Position numbers and translations under genes: made by a program
The notes under the pieces: model-generated
What the model was told of the DNA's origin: nothing
The model's database searches: none
The model's input: only the letters and a program-made list of their open reading frames with translations
Shown here: one piece after another, positions 35,166 through 46,401 of the stretch
Position numbering within the stretch: the stretch's first letter is position 1
Layout of the letters: each line of letters opens with the position of its first letter
Assembly (NCBI RefSeq): GCF_014218295.1
Contig: NZ_AP023287.1
Span: 1,364,001 to 1,428,000, forward strand
Source: Mycolicibacterium litorale
GTDB taxonomy: Bacteria > Actinomycetota > Actinomycetes > Mycobacteriales > Mycobacteriaceae
Length of the DNA: 64,000 nucleotides
Reading direction: 5' to 3'

Positions 35166-36058
35166 GACGACGCGGGAGGCTCGCCCGGATCGGGACCGAC
35201 GGCCACGGGCACCCGAACCGCGTTACCCCATTCGGTCCACGAGCCGTCGTAGTTGCGCACCCCGGGCAGGCCGAGCAGGTGCGTCAGCACGAACCACGTG
35301 TGGCTCGACCGCTCGCCGATACGGCAGTAGACGACGGTCTCGTCGTCGGGCTTGAGGAAGCCGTAGAGCTCTTCCAGTTCCGCCCGGGTGCGGAACTGGC
35401 CGTTGTCCCTGGCCGCCTTGCTCCACGGGATCGACCGTGCGGTCGGGATGTGCCCGCCGCGGAGCGCCCCCTCCTCCGGGTAGTCGGGCATGTGGGTGCG
35501 CTCGCCGGTGTACTCGGCGGGGGAGCGGACGTCGATGAGCGGCTGCTTGCCCAGGACCGCCAGGACGTCCTCGCGGTAGGCGCGGATCGGCGCGTCGTTG
35601 CGTTCGACGACGGGATAGCCGGTGGTCTGTTTGGACGGCACGTCGAGCGTGGTGTCCCGTCCGTCGGAGATCCACAGGTCGCGGCCGCCGTCGAGCAGTC
35701 GGACGTCGGGGTGGCCGAACAGCGTGAACACCCACAGCGCGTACGCCGCCCACCAGTTGCTCTTGTCGCCGTAGATGACCACGGTGTCGTCGCGGCTGAT
35801 GCCTTTGCGGTCCATCAGCGCGGCGAACTGTTCACCGTTGATGTAGTCGCGCACATTCGGGTCGTTGAGGTCGACGTGCCAGTCGATCTTCACCGCACCG
35901 GGGATGTGGCCGGTGTCGTAGAGCAGGACGTCTTCGTCGGACTCCACGATGGCCAGGCCCGGACGGCCGAGATTGCTGGCCAGCCAGTCGGCGGTGACCA
36001 GCCGTTCCGGGTGGGCGTAGTCGGCGAGTTTGGGGCTGGAATCAGGTGGCAGCGGCAC
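35162..36058 (-). CDS. sseA: thiosulfate/3-mercaptopyruvate sulfurtransferase (tandem rhodanese)
   Basis: The 298-residue protein has two rhodanese domains. The N-terminal one is inactive-type ([14 protein letters not shown]); the C-terminal one carries the persulfide-forming C245 in [14 protein letters not shown]. In M. tuberculosis SseA and SufE-like Rv3284 work as a pair in sulfur handling, and the 4-nt overlap here fits that. It starts at GTG 36058. Confidence 0.92.
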   Translation of the reverse strand: MPLPPDSSPKLADYAHPERLVTADWLASNLGRPGLAIVESDEDVLLYDTGHIPGAVKIDWHVDLNDPNVRDYINGEQFAALMDRKGISRDDTVVIYGDKSNWWAAYALWVFTLFGHPDVRLLDGGRDLWISDGRDTTLDVPSKQTTGYPVVERNDAPIRAYREDVLAVLGKQPLIDVRSPAEYTGERTHMPDYPEEGALRGGHIPTARSIPWSKAARDNGQFRTRAELEELYGFLKPDDETVVYCRIGERSSHTWFVLTHLLGLPGVRNYDGSWTEWGNAVRVPVAVGPDPGEPPASS

Positions 36059-36101
36059 GGAAACGAGCCTACCGCCGGACGCGCCTGCGCTGGGGCTGTG
36101 G

Positions 36102-36731
36102 TCAGCGCGTCCACAACTCGGGAACCGACAGCCCGAGGCGGCCGAGCATGGCGCGCAGCAGCGGAAGGCTGATCCCGATCACGTTGGACGGATCGCCGTC
36201 GACTCCGTCGAGGAACCAGCCGCCGAGCCCGTCGAGCGTGAAGCCCCCTGCGACACCGAGCGGTTCACCGCTGTCGAGGTATCCGGCCAGATCGGCGGCC
36301 GAGGGTGTGCCGAACCGGACGGTGGTGGTCGCCGCCTCCAGTTCGCGTCCCTGCGCCATACCGTCCCGGACGCGCACGAGGCAGTGCCCGGTGTAGAGCT
36401 CGCCGCTGCGGCCGGCCATCTGCTGCCACTGCGCGCGGGCCGCCGGTACCGAACCCGGCTTGCCGGTCAGGCGGCCGTCGAGCAGGAGCATGGAGTCGCA
36501 GCCGACGACCACGCAGTCGGTCGCCACGTCCGCAGGCAGCGCATCGACCACGCTGGCGGCCTTGGCCGCGGCCAGTGCGCACACCACCTGATCGGGCGGG
36601 GCGGCGGCGCCGAGCGCGGCGACGATCGCGTCCTCGTCGACACCGGAGACGAGCACCACCGGCTCGATTCCGGCCTGCCGCAACACTTTCAGCCGGCCCG
36701 ACGAGGCCGACCCGAGGACGACCCGGGTCAC
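36102..36731 (-). CDS. Maf-like nucleoside triphosphate pyrophosphatase
   Basis: The 209-residue house-cleaning enzyme hydrolyses non-canonical nucleotides to the monophosphate. It begins [22 protein letters not shown] (Maf signature SASxxR) and contains [18 protein letters not shown] and [28 protein letters not shown]. It starts at GTG 36731, overlapping the accE stop by 4 nt, as in M. tuberculosis (Rv3282). Confidence 0.92.
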   Translation of the reverse strand: MTRVVLGSASSGRLKVLRQAGIEPVVLVSGVDEDAIVAALGAAAPPDQVVCALAAAKAASVVDALPADVATDCVVVGCDSMLLLDGRLTGKPGSVPAARAQWQQMAGRSGELYTGHCLVRVRDGMAQGRELEAATTTVRFGTPSAADLAGYLDSGEPLGVAGGFTLDGLGGWFLDGVDGDPSNVIGISLPLLRAMLGRLGLSVPELWTR

Positions 36732-37006
36732 CTCCGCATGTGGGTGCGCTCCAACAGCGTGACGCGTTGCCAGCTGGTCACGTCGTAGCGCAGCTTGCCG
36801 ACCGGGTGCCCCCAGGGGTTGAACTCCTGCGGACCCGGCTCGGTGTGGCCGCCGCCGGCGCCGGCGAGCACCGCGGCCAGCGCGGCGATCTCCTCGTCGC
36901 TCGGCGCCCCCTTGAGGATCTGGATGTGGGGGTCCGCCGCCGGAGGCAGGTCGATGGTCAGCTGACGGTGATCGCTGACCTCGGTGATGTCGGTGTCCTG
37001 CGACAT
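36728..37006 (-). CDS. accE: acyl-CoA carboxylase epsilon subunit
   Basis: The 92-residue protein has the epsilon-subunit motif [22 protein letters not shown] near its centre and [19 protein letters not shown] at the end. Epsilon subunits stabilise the AccA3-AccD5 complex and raise its activity. M. tuberculosis AccE5 is about 177 residues, with a long disordered N-terminus that is largely missing here. The start at 37006 follows AGGAG, 27 bp after accD5. Confidence 0.87.
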   Translation of the reverse strand: MSQDTDITEVSDHRQLTIDLPPAADPHIQILKGAPSDEEIAALAAVLAGAGGGHTEPGPQEFNPWGHPVGKLRYDVTSWQRVTLLERTHMRR

Positions 37007-37035
37007 GGGTCTCCTGAGGGAATCGGCGCTGAGAT

Positions 37036-38767
<1,732 letters not shown>

Positions 38768-39161
38768 CCCTGGGAAACGGGCGCTGCGCGCCGGTTCGGG
38801 CGCCGCCGCGGCCCACCGGGATGGTTGCGCCGGTCAGCAAATCGATTCCGGTCGGGTCAGGGAGAGCTGGGGCGCTGTGTGGACGTCGAGAACCGCGTAG
38901 AAACGGCGGTTATTCGACCGATTGTTTGCGCCCGTCCGCGGGTATCGGAATTACGCGGCGCGCAGATTTAGCGAAGAACTCGCTGACGCGCGCGTCGAAT
39001 TGTGCCATTGACGCCGACGTAAGTCAACGATTACCTGGTAGCGGCTCGGGGAATCGCAGCGTACGGGTGCGCAGCGGGGGTGTCGGAGTGCGACGAATAC
39101 CAGAACCTCAACGACGAAACACGAATTAACAAATTCGACTGCTCGCCGCCGAGCGGTTTCG

Positions 39162-39181
39162 TGATCATCTTGAGATGATCA
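39162..39181. promoter_or_regulatory. perfect palindrome upstream of the phosphoglycosyl transferase
   Basis: TGATCATCT-TG-AGATGATCA has 9-bp perfect arms, 53 bp before the start at 39234 and just upstream of the -10-like TAGAGT. It is a good operator candidate. Confidence 0.6.
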
Positions 39182-39233
39182 TGCGAGGTCGGTTAGAGTC
39201 GCGTGGGAGTAATTGAACATCGGGGGGGACCGC

Positions 39234-40724
39234 ATGACCGCGGTGAATGACGATCTTGATCTGACAGCAAAGGTGGTAGCCGAGCCGGGGAGGGTACCGC
39301 TCTGGCAGCGGGGCTACGCGCGCCGCCTGGTGGCCGTGGATCTGGCGGGTGTCGTTCTCGCCGTCGGTGCTGCTCAGTGGCTTCGTTTCGGGAGTCTGCC
39401 GGGCGAGACCGACACGTATCCGAACTTCGCGTACTCGGTGTTGTCGGTCGTCATCGCCGTCGGGTGGATGCTGGCGCTGTCGATCAACCGGGCGCGTTCA
39501 CCCCGGGTGATCGGCTCGGGCGCCGAGGAGTACCGGCGGGTGTGGTTGGCCACGCTGGCGGTCTTCGGCACGGTGGCGATCGTCTCGATGCTCTTCAAAC
39601 TCAACATCGCGCGCGGCTACCTGATGATCGCCCTGCCCATCGGCCTCACGACGTTGATGCTCTTCCGGTGGATCGCCCGCCAGATCGTCTCGTCGGTGCG
39701 CGAGAAGTACGGGCGGTGCATCACCCGCCTGCTCGTGGTGGGCAATCCGCATGCCATTCGCGACCTGACGAAATCCCTTTCGCGCGAGTCGAAGTCAGAG
39801 TACCTCGTCGTGGGCGCCTGCGTCCCCAGCGGTTTCGCCAAGTCGGAACTCGACATTCCGGGTGTCGGCTCCATTCCCACTTTCGGTGACGAGACGAACG
39901 TCGTCGGGGCGGTGACCGCCACGCAGAGCCACGCCGTCGCCGTGACCGCCACCGAACGGCTCGACGGCCGCGGGATGCGCAACCTGTCCTGGGAACTGGA
40001 GAAACTCGACATCGACCTGCTGGTCGCACCGGGTGTCGTCGACGTCGCCGGTCCGCGGCTGACCATGCGCCCGGTCGCCGGCCTCCCGCTGATCCATGTC
40101 GAGAAGCCGCAGTACAACGGCGCCAAGCGCTTCCAGAAGCGCCTCTTCGACATGGTCTTCGCCAGCACCGTGCTGCTGCTCGGCTCGCCGATCCTGATCG
40201 CGGTCGCCATCGCGGTCAAACTGACCAGCCGGGGTCCGGTCTTCTACCGCTCCGAGCGCATCGGTCTCGACGGGCATCCGTTCGAGATGATCAAGTTCCG
40301 CACGATGGTCGACGGGGCCGACAAGATGTTGCCCAAGCTGGCGGCGCTCAACGAGAGCGAAGGCGGGGTGCTGTTCAAGATCCGCGAGGATCCCCGGGTC
40401 ACGCCGCTCGGCCGGCTGCTGCGCAAGTACAGCATCGACGAACTGCCGCAGTTCATCAACGTCCTCAAGCGCGATATGAGCGTCGTCGGCCCGCGGCCGC
40501 CGCTGGCCACCGAGGTCAAGACCTACGACGACCACGTCAAGCGGCGCCTGCTGGTCCGGCCCGGAATCACCGGCCTGTGGCAGGTCAGCGGCCGCTCCGA
40601 CCTGTCCTGGGAGGACTCGGTCCGGCTCGACCTGTTCTACGTCGAAAACTGGTCGATGATCTCCGACCTGCAGATCGCGTTCAAAACCGTCAAGGCGATG
40701 CTGCGCCATTCCGGCGCCTACTGA
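39234..40724 (+). CDS. polyprenyl-phosphate sugar-1-phosphate transferase (WbaP/CpsE type)
   Basis: The 496-residue membrane enzyme starts polymer synthesis by moving a sugar-1-phosphate from a UDP-sugar to polyprenyl phosphate. It has four N-terminal transmembrane helices, a Rossmann-like CoA-binding domain, then the catalytic domain: KRLFDMVFASTVLLLGSPI membrane re-entry, KFRTMVDGADKM, LRKYSIDELPQFINVLKRDMSVVGPRPP and [33 protein letters not shown]. It is a paralogue of the enzyme at 44989. ATG 39234 is preferred to the upstream TTG 39213. Confidence 0.92.
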   Translation: MTAVNDDLDLTAKVVAEPGRVPLWQRGYARRLVAVDLAGVVLAVGAAQWLRFGSLPGETDTYPNFAYSVLSVVIAVGWMLALSINRARSPRVIGSGAEEYRRVWLATLAVFGTVAIVSMLFKLNIARGYLMIALPIGLTTLMLFRWIARQIVSSVREKYGRCITRLLVVGNPHAIRDLTKSLSRESKSEYLVVGACVPSGFAKSELDIPGVGSIPTFGDETNVVGAVTATQSHAVAVTATERLDGRGMRNLSWELEKLDIDLLVAPGVVDVAGPRLTMRPVAGLPLIHVEKPQYNGAKRFQKRLFDMVFASTVLLLGSPILIAVAIAVKLTSRGPVFYRSERIGLDGHPFEMIKFRTMVDGADKMLPKLAALNESEGGVLFKIREDPRVTPLGRLLRKYSIDELPQFINVLKRDMSVVGPRPPLATEVKTYDDHVKRRLLVRPGITGLWQVSGRSDLSWEDSVRLDLFYVENWSMISDLQIAFKTVKAMLRHSGAY

Positions 40725-40769
40725 ACCCGATAAGGCCTCGGCCGCCCCGCGTCTGAGTACAGTGCTGCC

Positions 40770-41288
40770 GTGGGCTACCCGGACAACGTGCTGGCCAGCG
40801 ACGAGCAGGTGGTCCTGCACCGGCATCCGCACTGGAAACGACTGATCGGCGCCGTACTGGTGCTGCTGTTCACCAGCGCCGCGGCCGCGTTCATCGCGGG
40901 CTACGTCACCACGCTGCAGTGGGACGCCACCGCGAAGAACGTGATCTACCTCGTCATCGGCGCGATCTGGCTGGTGCTCGTCGGCTGGCTGACCGTATGG
41001 CCGTTCCTGACCTGGTGGACAACGCATTTCGTCATCACCGATCGGCGGGTGATGTTCCGGCACGGTCTGCTCACCCGCGCCGGGATCGACATCCCGTTGG
41101 CGCGCATCAACAGTGTGGAGTTCCGGCACGGCCTGCTGGACCGGATGGTGCGCACCGGCACGTTGATCATCGAGTCAGCGGCGCAGGACCCGTTGGAGTT
41201 CCACGACATTCCGCGCGTGGAACACGTGCACTCACTGCTGTATCACGAAGTCTTCGACACCCTGGGGTCCGAGGAGTCGCCCAGCTGA
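40770..41288 (+). CDS. PH-domain (bPH2) membrane protein, Rv3278c-like
   Basis: The 172-residue protein has two transmembrane helices (about residues 25-47 and 58-82) and a bacterial PH domain: HFVITDRRVMFRHGLLTRAGIDIPLARINSVEFRHGLLDRMVRTGTLIIES. It keeps the M. tuberculosis order beside GtrA and purK. Function is unknown. Its last 46 bp overlap the convergent GtrA gene. Confidence 0.85.
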   Translation: MGYPDNVLASDEQVVLHRHPHWKRLIGAVLVLLFTSAAAAFIAGYVTTLQWDATAKNVIYLVIGAIWLVLVGWLTVWPFLTWWTTHFVITDRRVMFRHGLLTRAGIDIPLARINSVEFRHGLLDRMVRTGTLIIESAAQDPLEFHDIPRVEHVHSLLYHEVFDTLGSEESPS

Positions 41289-41938
41289 CCGAGTTCGTCG
41301 CGCCGGCGGGCCGGCCGCCGCAACGGCGTCACGGTGCCGGTCTGGTCATCCTCGCCGGCGTGCGGTTCGGCATGGCTCTCGACGGCGTCCTCCATCGCTT
41401 CGGCGATACCGCCGCTGGTGAGGGTCGACTCCAGGGCCTTGTCGGGGTTGCGGCCGAACTCCTCCGGGAACACCCAGCGGCGGAACGCCCAGAACCGGAA
41501 CGCCATCTGCAGCAGGTTGCCGAGGATGTACGCCGAGATGAAGTCGGCGATGTTCTCGATGGTCAGCGACACCTCGGGCACCCGCAGCCCGAGCACGTAG
41601 CTCGAGAAGTACAGCGGGAGCATGCTGAGCAGCACCCCCACACCGCTGAATCCGAAGAACAGCAGCGCCTCGTGATGCCGCTCACGTCCACCGCGGTCGC
41701 GGAAACTCCACTCGCGATTGAGGATGTAGGACGCGATGACCGCGACGATGCCGGCGATGATCTTCGCCGTCACGGGTTTGGGTTCGAGAATCGTCAGCTT
41801 GAGCGTGAAGAAGATCGCCGAATCGATGACGAACGTGGTCGCGCCGACGATCGCGAATTTGATCAGCTCATGGTGCCGCTCGGCGTACGGCCGGACGGGC
41901 CGCGGCAGCCTCTTGATCGTCGCATCGGCGAAGGACAC
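41243..41938 (-). CDS. GtrA-like membrane protein
   Basis: The 231-residue protein has four transmembrane helices in a GtrA domain: LIKFAIVGATTFVIDSAIFFTLK, ASYILNREWSFRD, and AYILGNLLQMAFRFWAFRRWVF near the end. GtrA proteins are thought to move or assist polyprenyl-linked sugars across the membrane. It corresponds to Rv3277. The ~60-residue acidic C-terminal tail is disordered and partly antisense to the PH gene. Confidence 0.86.
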   Translation of the reverse strand: MSFADATIKRLPRPVRPYAERHHELIKFAIVGATTFVIDSAIFFTLKLTILEPKPVTAKIIAGIVAVIASYILNREWSFRDRGGRERHHEALLFFGFSGVGVLLSMLPLYFSSYVLGLRVPEVSLTIENIADFISAYILGNLLQMAFRFWAFRRWVFPEEFGRNPDKALESTLTSGGIAEAMEDAVESHAEPHAGEDDQTGTVTPLRRPARRRDELGQLGDSSDPRVSKTS

Positions 41939-42033
41939 AAAGAGGCAGTCTACGTAACCGGGACACCCGATGTCGTATCGCTGCTTCGTTCCTGGTCAAC
42001 GGCGCCGGTCGCGGCCATGACACGATAAGCGGC

Positions 42034-43266
42034 GTGCCGAGTACTAGTTCTTCGCCACCCGTGGTGGCCATGATCGGCGGGGGCCAACTCGCCAGGATGA
42101 CCCATCAGGCCGCGATCGCGCTGGGGCAGAGCCTGCGCGTGCTCGCGACCGGTCCGCAGGAACCCGCCGCGATGGTGACCCCCGACGTGGTGATCGGATC
42201 CCACACCGACATCGATGCGCTGCGACGCGCGGCCGCCGGGGCGACGGTGCTGACCTTCGACCACGAACACGTCCCCACCGAGGCGCTCGAGACGTTGGTG
42301 GCCGAGGGAGTCAACGTGGCGCCGCCTCCCGAGGCGCTGGTGCACGCACAGGACAAGCTGGTGATGCGGCGCCGCCTCGAGGCCATGGGCGCCCCGATCC
42401 CGCGCTACACCGCGATCGACACCGTCGACGACGTGGTGGCCTTCTCCGCCGAGGTGGGCGGCCCGGTGGTGATCAAGACGGTGCGCGGCGGCTACGACGG
42501 CCGCGGCGTGGTGCTGGCGGCCGATGTCGACGAGGCGCGTGCGGTGACCGCGCGCTATCTGGCCGACGGTGTGCCGGTGCTGGCCGAGGAACGCGTCGAG
42601 ATGCGCCGCGAGTTGGCCGCCGTGGTGGCCCGCTCACCGTTCGGGCAGGGCGCGGCCTGGCCGGTCGTGGAGACCGTGCAGCGCGACGGCATCTGCGTGG
42701 TCGTGCTGGCGCCGGCGCCCGAGCTGTCCGACGAGTCGAGTGCGAGCGCCCAGCAGCTGGCGCTGCGGCTGGCCGCCGAACTCGGGGTGGTGGGCGTGCT
42801 GGCCGTCGAACTCTTCGAGACAGCCGACGGTCGGCTCCTGGTCAACGAACTCGCCATGCGGCCGCACAACTCCGGGCACTGGAGTATGGACGGTGCCGTC
42901 ACCAGCCAGTTCGAACAGCACGTCCGCGCGGTGCTGGACTATCCGCTCGGCGATACGGCGCTGCTCGCCCCGGCCACCGTCATGGCCAACGTGCTGGGCG
43001 CGCCACAAACGCCGGCGATGACGATGGACGAACGCGTCCACCACCTGTTCGCCCGGATGCCCGACGCCAAAGTCCACCTGTACGGCAAGGGGGAGCGGCC
43101 GGGCCGCAAGATCGGCCACGTCAACATCACCGGCGACGACTTCGCGGTGTTGCGCGAACGTGCCGAGCGCGCCGCGCACTGGCTCTCCCACGCGGAGTGG
43201 ACCGACGGATGGGATCCGCACGGTGCCGATGTCCGCGGTGACGACAGGGAAGGACTATCGAGGTGA
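42034..43266 (+). CDS. purK: N5-carboxyaminoimidazole ribonucleotide synthase
   Basis: The 410-residue ATP-grasp enzyme carboxylates AIR to N5-CAIR in purine synthesis. It has [21 protein letters not shown], the ATP-grasp segment [16 protein letters not shown] and [37 protein letters not shown] 42034 is the start. It overlaps purE by 4 nt. Confidence 0.95.
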   Translation: MPSTSSSPPVVAMIGGGQLARMTHQAAIALGQSLRVLATGPQEPAAMVTPDVVIGSHTDIDALRRAAAGATVLTFDHEHVPTEALETLVAEGVNVAPPPEALVHAQDKLVMRRRLEAMGAPIPRYTAIDTVDDVVAFSAEVGGPVVIKTVRGGYDGRGVVLAADVDEARAVTARYLADGVPVLAEERVEMRRELAAVVARSPFGQGAAWPVVETVQRDGICVVVLAPAPELSDESSASAQQLALRLAAELGVVGVLAVELFETADGRLLVNELAMRPHNSGHWSMDGAVTSQFEQHVRAVLDYPLGDTALLAPATVMANVLGAPQTPAMTMDERVHHLFARMPDAKVHLYGKGERPGRKIGHVNITGDDFAVLRERAERAAHWLSHAEWTDGWDPHGADVRGDDREGLSR

Positions 43267-43775
43267 ACGCACCGGCACCGCGCGTCGGGGTCATCATGGG
43301 CAGCGACAGCGACTGGTCGGTGATGGAGGCGGCCGCCGAGGCGCTCGCCGAGTTCGAGGTGGCGTTCGAGGTCGGCGTGGTGTCCGCGCACCGCACCCCC
43401 GGCCGCATGCTGGACTACGCGCGCACCGCCGCGGACCGTGGGATCGAGGTGATCATCGCCGGTGCGGGCGGGGCGGCCCACCTACCCGGCATGGTGGCCT
43501 CGGCCACGCCGCTGCCGGTGATCGGGGTACCGGTGCCGCTGGCCCGGCTCGACGGGCTGGACTCGCTGCTGTCGATCGTGCAGATGCCGGCCGGGGTGCC
43601 GGTGGCCACGGTGTCGATCGGGGGCGCGCGCAACGCGGGGCTGCTGGCCGTGCGGATCCTGGCGACCGCGGACCCCGCACTGCGCGCGCGCATGGTCCGG
43701 TTCCAGGAGGATCTCGAACGGCTGGTGCTGCAGAAGGACGAAGCGCTGCGGGACCGGCTACTCGGTGGGGACTGA
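43263..43775 (+). CDS. purE: N5-carboxyaminoimidazole ribonucleotide mutase
   Basis: The 170-residue class I PurE converts N5-CAIR to CAIR. It has [35 protein letters not shown] and [17 protein letters not shown]. Its GTG overlaps the purK stop. Confidence 0.96.
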   Translation: MNAPAPRVGVIMGSDSDWSVMEAAAEALAEFEVAFEVGVVSAHRTPGRMLDYARTAADRGIEVIIAGAGGAAHLPGMVASATPLPVIGVPVPLARLDGLDSLLSIVQMPAGVPVATVSIGGARNAGLLAVRILATADPALRARMVRFQEDLERLVLQKDEALRDRLLGGD

Positions 43776-43814
43776 GCGCAGGTAAAGTTACCGGCGAGTA
43801 GCAAGGAGGTCACG

Positions 43815-44981
43815 ATGGCTGGTTGGAGCGGTAACCCGTCCTTCGACGTGTTCCAGTTGCCGGAGGAGCACCAGGAACTGCGCGCGGCGATCCGCGCACT
43901 CGCCGAGAAGGAGATCGCCCCGTACGCGGCGGACGTCGACGAGCAGATGCGGTTCCCCGAGGAAGCCCTGCAGGCGCTCAACGCGTCCGGCTTCAACGCG
44001 GTGCACGTGCCGGAGGAATACGGCGGACAGGGCGCCGACTCGGTCGCGGCGTGCATCGTGATCGAAGAGGTCGCACGTGTCGACGCGTCGGCGTCGCTGA
44101 TCCCCGCCGTCAACAAGCTCGGCACGATGGGACTCATCCTGCGCGGCTCCGAGGAGCTCAAGCAGAAGGTGCTGCCCGACCTCGTCGAGGGGCAGCTCGC
44201 GTCCTACGCGCTCTCCGAGCGGGAGGCCGGTAGCGACGCGGCGTCCATGCGCACCCGCGCCAAGGCCGATGGCGACGACTGGATCCTCAACGGCGCCAAG
44301 GCGTGGATCACCAACGGCGGCAAGTCGTCCTGGTACACCGTGATGGCCGTGACCGATCCGGACAAGGGCGCCAACGGTATCTCGGCGTTCATGGTCCACA
44401 TCGACGACGAAGGTTTCACCGTCGGGCCCAAGGAACGCAAGCTCGGTATCAAGGGGTCCCCGACCACCGAGTTGTACTTCGAGAACTGCCGTATCCCGGG
44501 CGACCGGATCGTCGGTGAGCCCGGCACCGGATTCAAGACCGCGCTCGCGACGCTCGACCACACGCGTCCGACCATCGGTGCGCAAGCCGTCGGTATCGCC
44601 CAGGGTGCGGTGGATGCCGCGATCGCCTACACCAAGGAGCGCAAGCAGTTCGGCACGTCGATCAGCGACTTCCAGGGTGTGCAGTTCATGCTCGCCGACA
44701 TGGCGATGAAGGTCGAGGCCGCGCGGTTGATGGTGTACTCGGCCGCTGCCCGTGCCGAACGCGGTGAGGCCAACCTCGGCTTCATCTCGGCGGCGTCGAA
44801 GTGCTTCGCCTCCGACGTCGCCATGGAGGTGACCACCGACGCCGTGCAGTTGTTCGGCGGCGCCGGCTACACCGCGGACTTCCCGGTCGAGCGGTTCATG
44901 CGCGACGCGAAGATCACCCAGATCTACGAGGGCACGAATCAGATTCAGCGCGTGGTGATGTCGCGCGCGCTGCTGCGCTGA
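43815..44981 (+). CDS. fadE25: acyl-CoA dehydrogenase
   Basis: The 388-residue flavoenzyme oxidises acyl-CoA to enoyl-CoA. It has YALSEREAGSDAASM, WITNGG, GIKGSPTTELYF, RKQFGTSISDFQGVQFMLADM and the catalytic base region IYEGTNQIQRVVMSRALLR (E372). Position after purE, as in M. tuberculosis Rv3274c, supports the symbol. The start follows AAGGAGG. Confidence 0.92.
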   Translation: MAGWSGNPSFDVFQLPEEHQELRAAIRALAEKEIAPYAADVDEQMRFPEEALQALNASGFNAVHVPEEYGGQGADSVAACIVIEEVARVDASASLIPAVNKLGTMGLILRGSEELKQKVLPDLVEGQLASYALSEREAGSDAASMRTRAKADGDDWILNGAKAWITNGGKSSWYTVMAVTDPDKGANGISAFMVHIDDEGFTVGPKERKLGIKGSPTTELYFENCRIPGDRIVGEPGTGFKTALATLDHTRPTIGAQAVGIAQGAVDAAIAYTKERKQFGTSISDFQGVQFMLADMAMKVEAARLMVYSAAARAERGEANLGFISAASKCFASDVAMEVTTDAVQLFGGAGYTADFPVERFMRDAKITQIYEGTNQIQRVVMSRALLR

Positions 44982-44988
44982 GTCGGGG

Positions 44989-46401
44989 TCAGTAGGCGCC
45001 GTGGCCGCGGGCCACGGTGACCGCGGTCCTCGCCAGGATTCGCAGGTCCTGGTCCATCGACCAGTTCTCCACGTAGTACAGGTCCAGCCGGACCCGGTCG
45101 TGTTCGCTGATGTCCGAACGGCCCGACACCTGCCACAGACCGGTCATCCCTGGCTTGACCAGAAGTCGCCGCTGGACGAAGCCGGGGAACTGGGCGCCCT
45201 CGCCGTCCACCATGGGGCGTGGCCCGATCAGGCTCATCTCGCCGACGACGACGTTGATGAGCTGGGGCAGTTCGTCGAGGCTGGTGCGCCGAAGTAGCCT
45301 GCCGATCCGGGTGATTCGCGGATCGGCCGCCCACTTGTAGAACGCGTCGTCGGATTTCCCCGCCAGCGCACGCACCTCGCTGAGCCGGGCCTCGGCGTCG
45401 CGGTGCATCGACCGGAACTTCCACATCCGAAACGGTGTGCCGTGCCTACCGACCCGCGCCGGCCGGTAGAAGACGGGTCCGCCGTCCTCCGCCTTGATCG
45501 CCGCGGCGATGACGAGGAACACCGGTGAGAGCATGACCAGCAGCGCGACGGACACGACGCGGTCGAACAGCGCCTTGGCGAGCGCGGACAGCGACGAGTA
45601 GCCCGGTTCGTCCACGCGAAGCAGCGAGAGTCCGTTCAGCCGTTCCAGACTCAGCTTGGGTTGGGCGATCCCGGCGACTCCCGGCACGACCATCAGGTCG
45701 ATGCCGTGCGGGTGCAGCGCCCACCGCAGATCGCGCAGGCATTCGTCGCTGATCTGGTCGGCGGAGGTGATGACGACCGATTGCACCTGGTGCGCCCTGG
45801 CCATCTCGGTGATCTCGGAGGTGTCGACGGCCGGCTGCTCGGGTGTGTCGAAACCCCCTGAGGCTCCGACGAGTTCGCTCGTGCGGGCGCCCAGTGCGTG
45901 GAAGGCCACCACCTCGTACCCGGCGCGGGCATCGCTGGAGACGGCGGCCGACACCCGGTCCGCCTCCCGGCGGGTGCCCACCAGCAGCAGTCGTGTGCGT
46001 CGTCCGTCTGGGCGGGTGCGTTGCCGGACGAGGGCGACGGAACCGACCAGATGGGCCAGCAGACATCCGCCCAGACCCAATGCGATCGCGATCAGCAGGG
46101 TCTGGCGGGGCAGCGGACTGCCGGTGACGAGCAGGACGACGGCGACCAGGCCGAGCAGCTTGCCCGTCGCCACCAGCACCCGCTTGAACTCCTCGAAGCC
46201 GCGCCCGAGGATCTTCGGATCGCTGGACTTCTGCGCCGCCAGCAGCACCACCCAGGCCGCCACCATGCCGAGGCCGAAGACGATCCGCACCCAGGTCACG
46301 TGGTGCACGGCGACGTCTGAGCTCACCGCGACGGCGAAGGCCGTGCCGCCCGAGACGCTGAGGAACTCGGCGGCCTGCACCTTGGTGCTGTTGTCAAGCA
46401 T
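44989..46401 (-). CDS. second polyprenyl-phosphate sugar-1-phosphate transferase (WbaP/CpsE type)
   Basis: The 470-residue membrane enzyme has the same plan as the one at 39234: N-terminal membrane helices, a Rossmann domain ([14 protein letters not shown]) and a catalytic domain with [62 protein letters not shown] and [35 protein letters not shown]. It probably primes the polymer made by the 46-63 kb locus. ATG 46401 overlaps the upstream gene by 8 nt; an upstream GTG (46431) is possible. Confidence 0.9.
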   Translation of the reverse strand: MLDNSTKVQAAEFLSVSGGTAFAVAVSSDVAVHHVTWVRIVFGLGMVAAWVVLLAAQKSSDPKILGRGFEEFKRVLVATGKLLGLVAVVLLVTGSPLPRQTLLIAIALGLGGCLLAHLVGSVALVRQRTRPDGRRTRLLLVGTRREADRVSAAVSSDARAGYEVVAFHALGARTSELVGASGGFDTPEQPAVDTSEITEMARAHQVQSVVITSADQISDECLRDLRWALHPHGIDLMVVPGVAGIAQPKLSLERLNGLSLLRVDEPGYSSLSALAKALFDRVVSVALLVMLSPVFLVIAAAIKAEDGGPVFYRPARVGRHGTPFRMWKFRSMHRDAEARLSEVRALAGKSDDAFYKWAADPRITRIGRLLRRTSLDELPQLINVVVGEMSLIGPRPMVDGEGAQFPGFVQRRLLVKPGMTGLWQVSGRSDISEHDRVRLDLYYVENWSMDQDLRILARTAVTVARGHGAY

